A stretch of DNA of 64,000 nucleotides from VAZQ01 sp035293945 (GTDB lineage Bacteria > Pseudomonadota > Alphaproteobacteria > Rhizobiales > Xanthobacteraceae): contig DATGLV010000039.1 in assembly GCA_035293945.1 (NCBI GenBank), positions 1-64,000 on the forward strand, in the 5' to 3' direction. The position numbers were made by a program, and so were the translations under genes. Shown here piece by piece: positions 33,554 to 42,762 of the stretch. Below the pieces are notes generated by a model. That model searched no databases and was not told the origin of the DNA. It saw only the letters and a program-made list of their open reading frames with translations. Positions within the stretch are counted from its first letter, which is position 1; every line of letters starts with the position of its first letter.

Positions 33554-34573
33554 ATGTTCGCGACCACTATCGCCGGAAGCTTGCCCAAGCCTTCATGGCT
33601 GGCGGAGCCGAACAAATTATGGGCGCCGTGGCGGCTCACGGGCGCCGAGCTCGATGAGGGCAAGCGGGATGCCACGATCCTGGCGGTCAAGCTGCAGGAG
33701 GACTGCGGCATTCACATCGTCAGTGACGGCGAGCAATCGCGGCAACATTTTGTGCACGGCTTTCTCGAGAGCGTCGACGGCGTCGACTTTGGCCGCAAGA
33801 CCGAGATCGGAATTCGCGCCGATCGCTATAAGGCGATGGTGCCGACCGTCACCGGGCCGCTGCGCCTCAAGGGCCGCGTGCATGCCGTCGAGGCCCGCGC
33901 GGCGCGGGCGCACACCAGCCACAAGCTCAAGTTCACGCTGCCCGGACCGATGACCATCGTGGACACGCTTGCGGATGCTCATTACGGCGACCGCCGCAAG
34001 ATGGCCATGGCGTTCGCGGATGTGCTGAACGAAGAGGCGCGTGCGCTTGCGGCCGATGGGGTCGACGTGATCCAGTTCGACGAGCCCGCTTTCAACGCCT
34101 ATCCGGGGGAGGTTGAGGCATGGGGCATCGCGGCGCTTGATCGCGCGGTTGCGGGCCTCGCAGTTACCACGGCGGTGCATATCTGCTACGGCTACGGCAT
34201 CAAGGCGAACATCGATTGGAAGGCAAGTCTCGGCGATGAGTGGCGGCAATACGAGGCGATCTTTCCGGCGCTGCAGAAGAGTCGGATTGATCAAGTCTCG
34301 GTCGAATGCCGCAATTCACGAGTCCCGCTGAAGCTTTTGAAGCTGCTCGACGGCAAGGATGTGCTGGTCGGCGCCATCGATGTGGCGACGGATGCGGTCG
34401 AGACGCCCGAGGAGGTCGCAGCAGTCATCGCGGCGGCGATGCAGTTCGTTCCCCGGGAGAGAATCTTCCCCTGCACAAATTGCGGCATGGCGCCGATGCG
34501 CCGCGACATCGCGTTGGCCAAGCTCGAGGTGCTGGCCCGCGGCGCGGGGCTTGCACGCGAGCGGCTCGACTAG
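33554..34573 (+). CDS. MetE-like cobalamin-independent methyltransferase, single catalytic domain
   Basis: This is a 339-residue TIM-barrel protein equal to the C-terminal half of MetE. Zinc-site residues are visible as His and Cys in VHICYGYG, a Glu in VECRNS and Cys in CTNCGM. DEPAFNAYPGE matches the substrate loop. Such short MetE homologues can methylate homocysteine from donors other than methyl-THF-polyglutamate, or act on corrinoid/aromatic methyl groups. Neighbouring fhs suggests a link with C1 metabolism. The acceptor is unknown. Confidence 0.85.
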   Translation: MFATTIAGSLPKPSWLAEPNKLWAPWRLTGAELDEGKRDATILAVKLQEDCGIHIVSDGEQSRQHFVHGFLESVDGVDFGRKTEIGIRADRYKAMVPTVTGPLRLKGRVHAVEARAARAHTSHKLKFTLPGPMTIVDTLADAHYGDRRKMAMAFADVLNEEARALAADGVDVIQFDEPAFNAYPGEVEAWGIAALDRAVAGLAVTTAVHICYGYGIKANIDWKASLGDEWRQYEAIFPALQKSRIDQVSVECRNSRVPLKLLKLLDGKDVLVGAIDVATDAVETPEEVAAVIAAAMQFVPRERIFPCTNCGMAPMRRDIALAKLEVLARGAGLARERLD

Positions 34574-34812
34574 TGACCGGGTATTATTATACCTCCGATT
34601 TGGCAATTCGAACTCGAAATTCTTTAGATAAATCAACACCGGAGAAAATGGCCTCATGTCGCGGCTGGCCGTTTCCCATGCCGCAGGGTGCGGTCGATCT
34701 GCGATTTCCCGCTTTCGCGCCTTGCTTGATCAGAGCGCCATCGGCGCCATGCCGCCAGCTCACCTGCTGGAGCTATGGAGCGCAGCATCTCTGGCAGCGA
34801 TGGCGATGCCGC

Positions 34813-36396
34813 TCACCCCGCCACTGTTCCCCAATTGGCGGCGAGGTGCTCGGCGCCGCGCAGCGATAGCGCGAAGATCGTGTAGGTCGGGTTCGGTGCG
34901 CCGCTGGTTGGGAACAGGCCCGGGCCGGCGATCCAGAGGTTGGCGATCTCATGGGTCTGTCCGAAGCTGGTGGCGACCGAATTCTCCGCGCTCGTTCCCA
35001 TGATGGTGCCGCCCATAAGATGGATGGTCGGCATGGCGCCGCGGTTTGACCAGACTTCCTTGGCGCCGGTCGCCTTGGCGATCTCGAGGCCCTCCTCGAA
35101 ATTGGCATTGAACAGCGCGACCGCATCCGCATTGTAGCTGTGCACGATACGGCCGAGCGGCATGCCGAACTCATCCTTGTCGCTCGCCAATTCGACGCGG
35201 TTTTCAGCCTCCGGCATCTGCTCGCCGAAAGCACCGATGCGGGTGTAGCCGCGGGCGGCCCGCTTCATGAATTCAGCGAGCTCCGCACCGAACAGATCAC
35301 CACGTGCATTGGCGACGCCGCCCAGGCCTGAATATTTCTGCGCCGAGCCGGCCACTATGAAGGTGCTGCCGAACGCGCCCTTGGCCTTGTGGGCATTCTT
35401 GTCGTAGCGGTCATAGGAGAAATACTGCGCGCCGATCGTTCCCATATACGGCTGCAAATCCTCGTCGAACATCGCCGAGGTTCCGGAGCTGAAGTGCGAC
35501 GTCAGATATTTGCCGACCAATCCGCTGCGATTGGCGAGGCCGTTCGCATGCTTGTCGGTCGCCGAATTGAGCAGCAGGCGCGGGTTCTGCGCCGCCCATG
35601 AGGCAAGCACCACAACGTTGGCCTCCTGAACCTGCTTCTCCTTCTTGGCGTCGAAATATTCGACACCCGTGACCTTGTCACCCAGGGGATTGGTGAGCAC
35701 GCGCGCGACGGTCGAGCGCGCGCGCACCTCGGCGCCGGCCTGCCGCGCCTCGGCGAGATAAGTCACCAACGGATTGGCGAGCGCCCCGATCGGGCAGCCG
35801 ACGTGGCACCAGCCGTCGTACAAGCAGGCGGCGCGCCCCTTGTAAGGAGCGGAGTTCATGCCGACCGCGGCCGGCGTCAAGCGAATGCCGACCGCCGCGA
35901 AGCCTTTCTTCCAGACCTCGCCGCCGGGATAAGTTTTCATCGGCGGCAGCGGATAGGGCTCGCCCGCCGGCCGCCAGATTTCCTCGGCCTTGGCGTCGCC
36001 CGAGACGCCGACGTCACGGGCGACCCGGTCGTAGAACGGTGCGAGATCGGAATAGTTGATCGGCCAGTCCAAGCCTTTTCCGTGCTCGGTCTTGACCTTG
36101 AAGTCGTTCGGCATCAGGCGCGGGAAGTTGGCGAAATAGTGCAGCGCCGCGCCGCCCACGCCCCAGCCGGCCTGATAGACGTAGCCGAACGGATTCTTGC
36201 CCTCGAGCAGAAACGGCGGGCCGGCCGGCTTGATCCGGCGTCCCCAGAAATCCGAGCTGATGAGATCTGAAAGCTGCCAGTCGGGCCCTGCTTCGAGCAT
36301 GACGACTTTCTTGCCGGCCTTGGCGAGAACCGACGCATAGACGGAGCCCGAGGCGCCCGCGCCGACGATGACGACATCAACCTTTTCGTTGCTCAT
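34813..36396 (-). CDS. GMC-family dehydrogenase, gluconate 2-dehydrogenase alpha-like
   Basis: This is a 527-residue FAD-dependent oxidoreductase. It has the dinucleotide motif VIVGAGASGSVYASVLAKAG at the N-terminus and the GMC C-terminal segment LWIAGPGLFPTSGAPNPTYT with the preceding HLMGGTIMGTS. It has no signal peptide. Together with the Tat-type subunit-3 protein encoded 1 base upstream it forms a pair typical of periplasmic sugar or polyol dehydrogenases. The partner would carry it across the membrane. The usual cytochrome c subunit is not in this window. Substrate unknown. Confidence 0.9.
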   Translation of the reverse strand: MSNEKVDVVIVGAGASGSVYASVLAKAGKKVVMLEAGPDWQLSDLISSDFWGRRIKPAGPPFLLEGKNPFGYVYQAGWGVGGAALHYFANFPRLMPNDFKVKTEHGKGLDWPINYSDLAPFYDRVARDVGVSGDAKAEEIWRPAGEPYPLPPMKTYPGGEVWKKGFAAVGIRLTPAAVGMNSAPYKGRAACLYDGWCHVGCPIGALANPLVTYLAEARQAGAEVRARSTVARVLTNPLGDKVTGVEYFDAKKEKQVQEANVVVLASWAAQNPRLLLNSATDKHANGLANRSGLVGKYLTSHFSSGTSAMFDEDLQPYMGTIGAQYFSYDRYDKNAHKAKGAFGSTFIVAGSAQKYSGLGGVANARGDLFGAELAEFMKRAARGYTRIGAFGEQMPEAENRVELASDKDEFGMPLGRIVHSYNADAVALFNANFEEGLEIAKATGAKEVWSNRGAMPTIHLMGGTIMGTSAENSVATSFGQTHEIANLWIAGPGLFPTSGAPNPTYTIFALSLRGAEHLAANWGTVAG

Positions 36397-36397
36397 C

Positions 36398-36961
36398 TCA
36401 CCAGCTCCTGGTCGGCGCGATGTGCGGCATGTACGGAACCCCGAGCGCCGCGTAGCCCTCCATGGTGCCGTAGACCACGTCGACCGCATCGGTGCGCAAG
36501 AGGAAATACACGAAGCCTGCCGGAGGGCCTTGCCAGCCCTCGATCTTGCTCTGGCGCATGGCATCGATGAAATCGTGCTGCTCGCTCGCGTTAAGCTCGG
36601 CGAAGCCGCGCCCGGAACTGCGCGTCTTGGCGGCGCGGTCTATGGCGCCCAGCGCCGCGCGATAGAAGTTCGCGAACGGCGGTCGCACATTCATGATGCG
36701 GGCTTCGAGCAGGGCCTCTTCGGGCGGAATGGAAATCTGCTGGTCGACGAATTGCACCAGGCCGGCGGTGCGTGCGCCCGGCACCAAAGCTTCACCGACG
36801 GAGGCAAGTGTTGCTGCTTCATCCGCGGTCAGCGTCCGCAACGGCACACCCTGCGCAAATGCTTGTCGCGGTGTCAGCCAGGTCTCGACACCGTCGATCG
36901 CAAACGCCAAGGCTCCGATCAGGGCGCCTTGATTGAACACGCGCCGTTCGATGGGATCCAT
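36398..36961 (-). CDS. Gluconate 2-dehydrogenase subunit 3-like protein with Tat signal
   Basis: This is a 187-residue protein. The N-terminus contains a twin-Arg motif (ERRVFNQGALIGALAF) and a cleavage-like AFAQG near residue 37, so export by Tat is likely. The rest matches the subunit-3 family of membrane gluconate dehydrogenases (LTADEAATLASVGEALVPG). The GMC flavoprotein gene follows after 1 base. The usual model is co-export of the folded flavoprotein by this subunit. Confidence 0.85.
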   Translation of the reverse strand: MDPIERRVFNQGALIGALAFAIDGVETWLTPRQAFAQGVPLRTLTADEAATLASVGEALVPGARTAGLVQFVDQQISIPPEEALLEARIMNVRPPFANFYRAALGAIDRAAKTRSSGRGFAELNASEQHDFIDAMRQSKIEGWQGPPAGFVYFLLRTDAVDVVYGTMEGYAALGVPYMPHIAPTRSW

Positions 36962-37023
36962 CCTGACCTCCCTTGCGGCTTATCCTTAGGCAAGGAGAGT
37001 TTGCCGAATTCCTCCGTCGTGCG

Positions 37024-37470
37024 CTAGGCGATCTCCCAGCCGGCGCCGATCGCTGCAATTGCGGCGCGGGCGATGCGTTCATCGGTTTCCCAGTCGCCCC
37101 CCGCGACCCCGATGCCGCCAATGCATTCGCCGTCCGCAATGATCGGCAGCCCACCCTCCATGGCAGTCCAGCGCTCGGGGCCCGCAGCGAGCGCCAAGCC
37201 GAGCGCATGCGTGACATCGAGGAGCTGCGCCTGCGCGCCCCGCGCCGAGGTCGCCCGCTTGTTCGAGGCCGCGCAGACCGCCTTGGTGGTCGCGGAATGC
37301 ACGGTGTGAAAGCGCCCGCCATCCATCCGCTCGAGCAGGATGAGGTGTCCGCCCGCATCGGTGATCGCAATGGAAACCGCGATGCCGGCTTGGCGGGCCG
37401 CGCCGATCGCGGCCGTCATCATCTGTTTGGCGCCATCATGGGTCAGGCGCTTGGTGCTGGCGACATACAT
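37024..37470 (-). CDS. GlcG/HbpS-family (DUF336) protein
   Basis: This is a 148-residue protein with the DUF336 pattern VSIAITDAGGHLILLERMDG and the C-terminal GGIGVAGGDWETDERIA. Family members bind haem or small ligands, or form part of glycolate and diol pathways. No enzyme function can be assigned. It is last before the divergent formate dehydrogenase genes and follows the GMC pair direction. A second family member is encoded at 57537. Confidence 0.85.
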   Translation of the reverse strand: MYVASTKRLTHDGAKQMMTAAIGAARQAGIAVSIAITDAGGHLILLERMDGGRFHTVHSATTKAVCAASNKRATSARGAQAQLLDVTHALGLALAAGPERWTAMEGGLPIIADGECIGGIGVAGGDWETDERIARAAIAAIGAGWEIA

Positions 37471-37597
37471 GGTTAGGAGCCTCCCGGAACCTCAGGACAA
37501 GGAAGGCACACGGATAGTGTTCCGGATGCGCGGCCGCAATCGTTCGCCGATCGCAAGGGGGCTTGCGTTCCCTTCCGCGGTACCGCAATTGTAGCCT

Positions 37598-39340
37598 ATG
37601 GCTTCGTCCGAAACCCTAACCCCCTCAGATGCCTCACAAAGTGGCACGGTTGGTGAGCGGCCGGCCGCCCGCCGTCGGCCGCCCCGCACGCCCAAGGGGC
37701 GCCAAGTCGATCCGCAGGCGCTGGCCGAGGTTCGCGCGCTTCTGGAAGAGCGACCGCGTCAGCGGGCGCTGCTGATCGAGCACCTGCATCTGATCCAAGA
37801 CCGCTACGGGCATCTGTCCGCCGCGCACCTTGCGGCGCTCGCCCAGGAAATGAGGCTTGCGCTGACCGAGGTCTATGAGGTCGCAACCTTCTACGCCCAT
37901 TTCGATGTGGTGAAGGAAGGCGAAGTTCCGCCGCCGGCCGTGACGGTGCGGGTGTGTGATTCCCTCTCCTGCGCGATGGCAGGTGCGGAGCGACTGCTGC
38001 GGGAGCTGCCGAACCGGCTTGGCCGTGACGTGCGCGTCGTGCGGGCGCCCTGCATGGGAGCCTGCGACCGTGCGCCCGTCTGCGCCGTCGGCCATGCGCA
38101 GGTGATGCGGGCGACAGCGCAGAGCGTTGCCGATGCGGTTGGCCGTCGAGAACACCCGCATGCGTATCCGGCCGGCGTGACTTTTGACGCATATCGGGGC
38201 GAGAGGGGCTACGAGCAGCTCAAGGCTTGCCTGGAGGGTAAGCAGAGCCGCGAGGCGGTCATTGCCGCGGTCAGCGACGCCGGATTGCGTGGCTTGGGTG
38301 GCGCCGGCTTTCCGACCGGCCGCAAATGGGGCCTGGTGCGCGCCGAGGCGGCGCCGCGCATGATGGCGGTCAATGCCGACGAAGGCGAGCCCGGAACCTT
38401 CAAGGATCGCCATTATCTCGAGCGCGACCCGCATCGGTTCATCGAAGGCATGCTGATCGCCGCCTGGGTGGTCGAGGCGGAGGAGATCTACATCTACATC
38501 CGCGACGAATATCCCGAAATTCGCCTGATGCTGCTGGAGGAGATCGCCAAGGTCGAGGCGGCAGGCCTTAGCTCACACACCAAGCTGCATCTGCGGCGCG
38601 GCGCCGGCGCCTATATCTGCGGCGAAGAGTCGGCGATGATCGAATCGATCGAAGGCAAGCGCGGCCTGCCGCGGCATCGCCCGCCCTATGTGGCGCAGGT
38701 CGGTTTGTTTGGACGCCCGACACTTGAGCAGAACGTCGAGACGCTGTTCTGGGTGCGCGACATTCTCGACAAGGGCGCTGCCTGGTTTACCTCGCACGGC
38801 CGCCATGAGCGCAAGGGCTTGCGCAGCTTCTCGGTTTCCGGGCGAGTGAAAGATCCGGGCGTGAAGCTCGCACCTGCCGGCATCACGGTACGGGAGCTCA
38901 TTGACGAATATTGCGGCGGGATGACCGATGGGCACACGCTCAAGGCCTATCTGCCGGGCGGTGCATCCGGGGGGATCTTGCCCGCCAGCATGGCGGACCT
39001 GCCGCTCGATTTCGGCACGCTGGAAAAATACGGCTGCTTCGTCGGGTCGCACGCGGTTGTGGTCCTCTCCGAGCACGACGACATCAAAGCGGTCGCGCTG
39101 AACCTCATGCGCTTTTTCGAGGACGAGAGCTGCGGCCAATGTACCCCGTGCCGGGTCGGCACGGAGAAAGCCGCCAAGCTGATGGCAAACGGACCTTGGA
39201 ACCCGGCTCTGCTTGACGAACTGTCTGCAGCCATGCGCGATGCATCGATCTGTGGTCTCGGCCAAGCGGCCCCGAACCCGCTTTTGTGTGTGCTAAAATA
39301 CTTTCCCGATGAGCTGAAGACGCCACTCGGGAGTTGGTAG
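37598..39340 (+). CDS. NAD-dependent formate dehydrogenase, fused gamma-beta subunit (FdsG-FdsB)
   Basis: This is a 580-residue fusion. Residues 35-190 are NuoE/FdsG-like with a 2Fe-2S site (VCDSLSC and CMGAC). The remainder is NuoF/FdsB-like with FMN/NADH motifs GLGGAGFPTGRKWGL and AVNADEGEPGTFKDR, and a 4Fe-4S site in ESCGQCTPCRVG plus a later Cys (SICGLG). It passes electrons from the molybdenum subunit to NAD+. The fusion replaces two genes found separately in Cupriavidus and Rhodobacter. The alpha-subunit gene follows, but a DUF559 cassette separates them. Confidence 0.93.
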   Translation: MASSETLTPSDASQSGTVGERPAARRRPPRTPKGRQVDPQALAEVRALLEERPRQRALLIEHLHLIQDRYGHLSAAHLAALAQEMRLALTEVYEVATFYAHFDVVKEGEVPPPAVTVRVCDSLSCAMAGAERLLRELPNRLGRDVRVVRAPCMGACDRAPVCAVGHAQVMRATAQSVADAVGRREHPHAYPAGVTFDAYRGERGYEQLKACLEGKQSREAVIAAVSDAGLRGLGGAGFPTGRKWGLVRAEAAPRMMAVNADEGEPGTFKDRHYLERDPHRFIEGMLIAAWVVEAEEIYIYIRDEYPEIRLMLLEEIAKVEAAGLSSHTKLHLRRGAGAYICGEESAMIESIEGKRGLPRHRPPYVAQVGLFGRPTLEQNVETLFWVRDILDKGAAWFTSHGRHERKGLRSFSVSGRVKDPGVKLAPAGITVRELIDEYCGGMTDGHTLKAYLPGGASGGILPASMADLPLDFGTLEKYGCFVGSHAVVVLSEHDDIKAVALNLMRFFEDESCGQCTPCRVGTEKAAKLMANGPWNPALLDELSAAMRDASICGLGQAAPNPLLCVLKYFPDELKTPLGSW

Positions 39341-39378
39341 CCAGGCGGTCCGAGTCAAGCTCTTAAGCAGCCACAGGC

Positions 39379-39420
39379 GCGCTTTCCCCTCCCCTTGTGG
39401 GGAGGGGTCAGGGGTGGGGA
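39379..39420 (+). repeat. Left copy of a 42-bp inverted repeat flanking the DUF559 gene
   Basis: The segment runs from GCGCTTTCCCCTCCCC to GGGGTGGGG. Its inverse complement recurs at 39901-39942 with only a few differences. It starts 39 bases after the fdsGB stop. GC-rich repeats of this kind commonly flank DUF559 genes in alphaproteobacteria, as far as I know. Confidence 0.75.
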
Positions 39421-39453
39421 CTTAGTTGGCGATGTGGACGAGTGAGTGCATTG

Positions 39454-39984
39454 ATGCCTCATAGTGCGATCGCAAGCACGACGCGGAAACGCGCGCAGCA
39501 CATGCGCCGGGCGCCGACTGACGCCGAGCGCAAGCTTTGGTGGGTGTTACGATCCTTGAGGCCGCTTGGTATTCACTTTCGCCGCCAGGCTCCAATCGGA
39601 GAATTCATCGCTGACTTTGCCTGGCATCAGGGAAGATTGGTGATCGGGGTTGATGGTTCGCAGCATGTGGAAATGCGTTCGGCTTACGACGAGAAGCGCT
39701 CACGCTGGCTTCGGTCACAGGGATATCGGGTGCTTCGCTTCTGGAACAACGATGTGTTGAAGACGCCGCGGGCGGTAGCCGAAGCAATTCTGGCTGCGGC
39801 GCGTCAACAACAAGACGCCACCCTCAACCGCTCGCCACGAGGGGGAGGGGAGCACGCCTTCGCGAGCTGCAAGGAACCCGTCATCGGACAAGAACTAGAC
39901 CCCACCCCCGACCCCTCCCCACAATTGGGAGGGGAGAGCGCCCTTGCGAATCTCCAAAAAGTCGCCATGGAAATCGACGCATGA
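39454..39984 (+). CDS. DUF559 domain protein (Vsr-like endonuclease fold) inside the formate dehydrogenase locus
   Basis: The conserved core (about residues 15-120) has the DUF559 motifs RAPTDAERKLWWVLR, FRRQAPIGEFIADF, VIGVDGSQH and YRVLRFWNNDVL. The fold is the PD-(D/E)XK/Vsr nuclease type, but activity is unproven. The last 60 residues are encoded by the right flanking repeat and are low-complexity. The stop overlaps the fdsA start (ATGA). Start ATG 39454 is taken because the upstream frame only reads repeat sequence. Position, flanking inverted repeats and lower GC suggest insertion into a pre-existing fds operon. Confidence 0.8.
   Translation: MPHSAIASTTRKRAQHMRRAPTDAERKLWWVLRSLRPLGIHFRRQAPIGEFIADFAWHQGRLVIGVDGSQHVEMRSAYDEKRSRWLRSQGYRVLRFWNNDVLKTPRAVAEAILAAARQQQDATLNRSPRGGGEHAFASCKEPVIGQELDPTPDPSPQLGGESALANLQKVAMEIDA
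39901..39942 (-). repeat. Right copy of the 42-bp inverted repeat flanking the DUF559 gene
   Basis: This is the inverse complement of 39379-39420 (CCCACCCCCGACCCC to GAGAGCGC). It lies within the 3' coding part of the DUF559 gene, 38 bases before fdsA. A further GC-rich relative of the same repeat occurs at about 39835-39855. Confidence 0.75.
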
Positions 39985-42758
39985 CCGAGAACGCCAAGAC
40001 CTTCACGCTCGACGGCCGCGAGATCGATATCCGCGAAGGCGAGACCATCTTTCGCGCCGCCCGCCGCGCCGGCACGCGGCTGCCGCACTTGTGCTACAGC
40101 CCGGCTCCCGGCTACCGCCCCGACGGCAATTGCCGCATCTGCATGGTGGAGATCGAAGGCGAGCGCGTGCTGGCGGCGAGCTGCATCCGCATGCCCACGC
40201 CCGGCATGAAAGTGAAGACCCAGTCTGATCGCGCCGTCGCAGCGCGCCGCATGGTGGCGGAGCTGTTGCTCGCCGACCAGCCGCCGCGCGATGTCGCCCA
40301 TGATCCTGAGTCGGAGCTGTGGAAGATCGTCACCCGGCAGAAGCTCGAGGCCGGCCGCTTCCCGCGCCGCGCAAGCCCCGAGCCCGATCGCAGCCATCCG
40401 GCCATGGCGGTCAATCTCGATGCCTGCATCCATTGCAATCTCTGTGTCCGTGCCTGCCGCGAGGTCCAGGTCAATGATGTGATCGGCATGGCGGGTCGCG
40501 GCCACACCGAGAAGATCGTGTTCGACTTCGACGATCCGATGGGTGCCTCGACCTGCGTCGCCTGCGGAGAATGCGTGCAGGCCTGCCCGACCGGCGCGCT
40601 GATGCCGTCGTCTCTGGTCGACGCCGCCAATGTGCGCACAGAGTTTCCTGATCGCGAGGTGCACAGCGTCTGCCCTTATTGCGGGGTCGGCTGCCAGCTC
40701 ACCTACCACGTCAAGGACGACAAGCTCCTCTATGTCACCGGGCGCAACGGCCCGGCCAACCAGAACCGCCTATGCGTGAAAGGCCGCTTCGGCTTCGACT
40801 ATATTTCGCATCCAGACCGCCTGATGCAGCCTCTGATTCGCAAAGACGGGGTGCCCAAGCGCGCCGACGACACCATCGACCCGGCGCAGCCGTGGACGCA
40901 TTTCCGCCCCGCCAGCTGGGAAGAGGCGCTTGACCGCGCGGCCGCCGGCCTCAAGAAGATTCGCGACCGCGATGGGTCCAAGGCGCTCGCCGGCTTCGGC
41001 TCCGCCAAGGGCTCGAACGAAGAGGCCTATTTGTTCCAGAAGCTGGTGCGTACCGGCTTCGGCACCAACAATGTCGATCACTGCACGCGGCTCTGTCACG
41101 CTTCCTCTGTCGCGGCCTTGATGGAAGGCGTTGGTTCCGGCGCGGTCTCGGCCACCTTCAACGAATGCAAGAACTCGGAAGTCATCGTGGTGATCGGCGC
41201 CAACCCGACCGAGAATCACCCGGTCGCTGCGACCTTCTTCAAGCAGGCGGCCAAGCGCGGCGCACAGCTTATCGTCATGGATCCGCGCGGCCAGGCGCTC
41301 AAGCGCCACGCCACGCACATGCTGCAGTTCAAGAACGGCACCGACGTGGCGATGCTCAACGCGATCCTCAACACCATCGTCACCGAGAAGCTTTACGACG
41401 AGCAATACATCCAGACCTATGTCGAAGGCTTCAAGCCGTTCGCCGAGAGCATCAAGGAGTTCACGGCCGAGGAGATGGCGCCGATCTGCGGCATCGATGC
41501 AGATACGCTCAAGACGGTGGCGCGCAAGTTCGCGCGCGCGAAATCGGCGATCATCTTTTGGGGCATGGGGGTGTCGCAGCACACCCACGGCACCGACAAT
41601 GCACGCTGCTTGATCGCGCTGTCGCTCATCACCGGTCAGATCGGCCGGCCTGGCACGGGGCTGCATCCGCTGCGCGGCCAGAACAACGTGCAGGGCGCCT
41701 CCGATGCAGGCCTCATTCCCATGTTCTTCCCCGATTACAAGTCGGTCGACGATCCGCAGGTGCGCGCCCGCTATGAAGAGGCCTGGGGCACCAAGCTCGA
41801 TCCGAAGAAGGGGCTCACCGTCGTCGAGATCATGAACGCGGTCCATGCCGACGTGATCAAGGGCATGTACATCATGGGCGAGAATCCGGCGATGTCCGAT
41901 CCCGATCTCAACCATGCGCGCGAGGCGCTGGCACATCTCGAGCATCTTGTGGTGCAGGATCTGTTCGTCACCGAGACCGCGATGTATGCGGACGTGATCC
42001 TGCCGGCCTCGGCGTGGCCGGAGAAGGACGGCACCGTCACCAACACCAATCGCCAGGTGCAGATGGGCCGGCAGGCGCTGCCGCTTCCCGGCGAGGCCAA
42101 GCACGATTGGTGGCTCATCCAGGAGATCGGCCGCCGCATCGGGCTGCCCTGGAACTACAAGCATCCTTCCGAGATCTACACCGAGATGGCTTCGCTGATG
42201 CCCTCGCTGGACAACATTTCCTGGGAGCGGGTCGAGCGCGAAGGCTCGGTGGTCTATCCGTCCGATGCGCCCGATCAACCCGGGCACGATGTCGTGTTCG
42301 AGAAGGGTTTCCCGCGGCCCGGCGGCTTCGGCAAGCTGGTAGCAGCCAAGTTGTTGCCACCCGACGAGGTTCCGGATACCGATTTCCCGTTCATCCTCAC
42401 CACCGGCCGCCAGCTCGAGCACTGGCACACCGGTGCCATGACGCGGCGTGCCACTGCGCTCGACGCGCTCGAGCCGGGACCGATCGCCGCCATGTCGCGC
42501 AGTCAGATCGCCAAGCTCGGCGCAGCACCCGGCGAGATGGTCCGCGTCACCACCCGCCGTGGCAGCATCGCGTTGACGGCGCGCGCGGATGACGCCATAC
42601 CGGACGGCGTGGTATTCATCCCCTTCGCCTTCGTGGAAGCGGCCGCGAACCTATTGACCAATCCGGCGCTCGATCCGTTCGGTAAAATTCCAGAATTCAA
42701 ATACTGTGCCGCGCGGGTGGAGAAGATCGAGGCTGCTGCGCAGGTGGCGGCGGAGTAG
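39981..42758 (+). CDS. fdsA: NAD-dependent formate dehydrogenase, molybdenum alpha subunit
   Basis: This is a 925-residue catalytic subunit oxidising formate to CO2. The N-terminus has a 2Fe-2S domain (PHLCYSPAPGYRPDGNCRIC), then NuoG/FdhF-like 4Fe-4S ligands (CIHCNLCVRAC and CVACGECVQAC). The bis-MGD domain has a further cluster (CPYCGVGCQ) and the active-site segment NVDHCTRLCHASSV, where a Cys replaces selenocysteine. A C-terminal molybdopterin dinucleotide-binding domain closes the protein. No fdhD or fdsD follows, so sulfuration and assembly factors must be encoded elsewhere. Confidence 0.96.
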   Translation: MTENAKTFTLDGREIDIREGETIFRAARRAGTRLPHLCYSPAPGYRPDGNCRICMVEIEGERVLAASCIRMPTPGMKVKTQSDRAVAARRMVAELLLADQPPRDVAHDPESELWKIVTRQKLEAGRFPRRASPEPDRSHPAMAVNLDACIHCNLCVRACREVQVNDVIGMAGRGHTEKIVFDFDDPMGASTCVACGECVQACPTGALMPSSLVDAANVRTEFPDREVHSVCPYCGVGCQLTYHVKDDKLLYVTGRNGPANQNRLCVKGRFGFDYISHPDRLMQPLIRKDGVPKRADDTIDPAQPWTHFRPASWEEALDRAAAGLKKIRDRDGSKALAGFGSAKGSNEEAYLFQKLVRTGFGTNNVDHCTRLCHASSVAALMEGVGSGAVSATFNECKNSEVIVVIGANPTENHPVAATFFKQAAKRGAQLIVMDPRGQALKRHATHMLQFKNGTDVAMLNAILNTIVTEKLYDEQYIQTYVEGFKPFAESIKEFTAEEMAPICGIDADTLKTVARKFARAKSAIIFWGMGVSQHTHGTDNARCLIALSLITGQIGRPGTGLHPLRGQNNVQGASDAGLIPMFFPDYKSVDDPQVRARYEEAWGTKLDPKKGLTVVEIMNAVHADVIKGMYIMGENPAMSDPDLNHAREALAHLEHLVVQDLFVTETAMYADVILPASAWPEKDGTVTNTNRQVQMGRQALPLPGEAKHDWWLIQEIGRRIGLPWNYKHPSEIYTEMASLMPSLDNISWERVEREGSVVYPSDAPDQPGHDVVFEKGFPRPGGFGKLVAAKLLPPDEVPDTDFPFILTTGRQLEHWHTGAMTRRATALDALEPGPIAAMSRSQIAKLGAAPGEMVRVTTRRGSIALTARADDAIPDGVVFIPFAFVEAAANLLTNPALDPFGKIPEFKYCAARVEKIEAAAQVAAE

Positions 42759-42762
42759 GTTG

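Noticed and set aside
34574..34812. Gene in the AT-rich gap after the MetE-like gene
   Set aside because: Open frames here are antisense extensions of the GMC gene or have no start signal. Nothing recognisable was seen.
41070..41105. Possible selenocysteine site in formate dehydrogenase
   Set aside because: The active-site codon is a Cys codon (HCTRLCH). There is no in-frame TGA, so selenocysteine is not needed.
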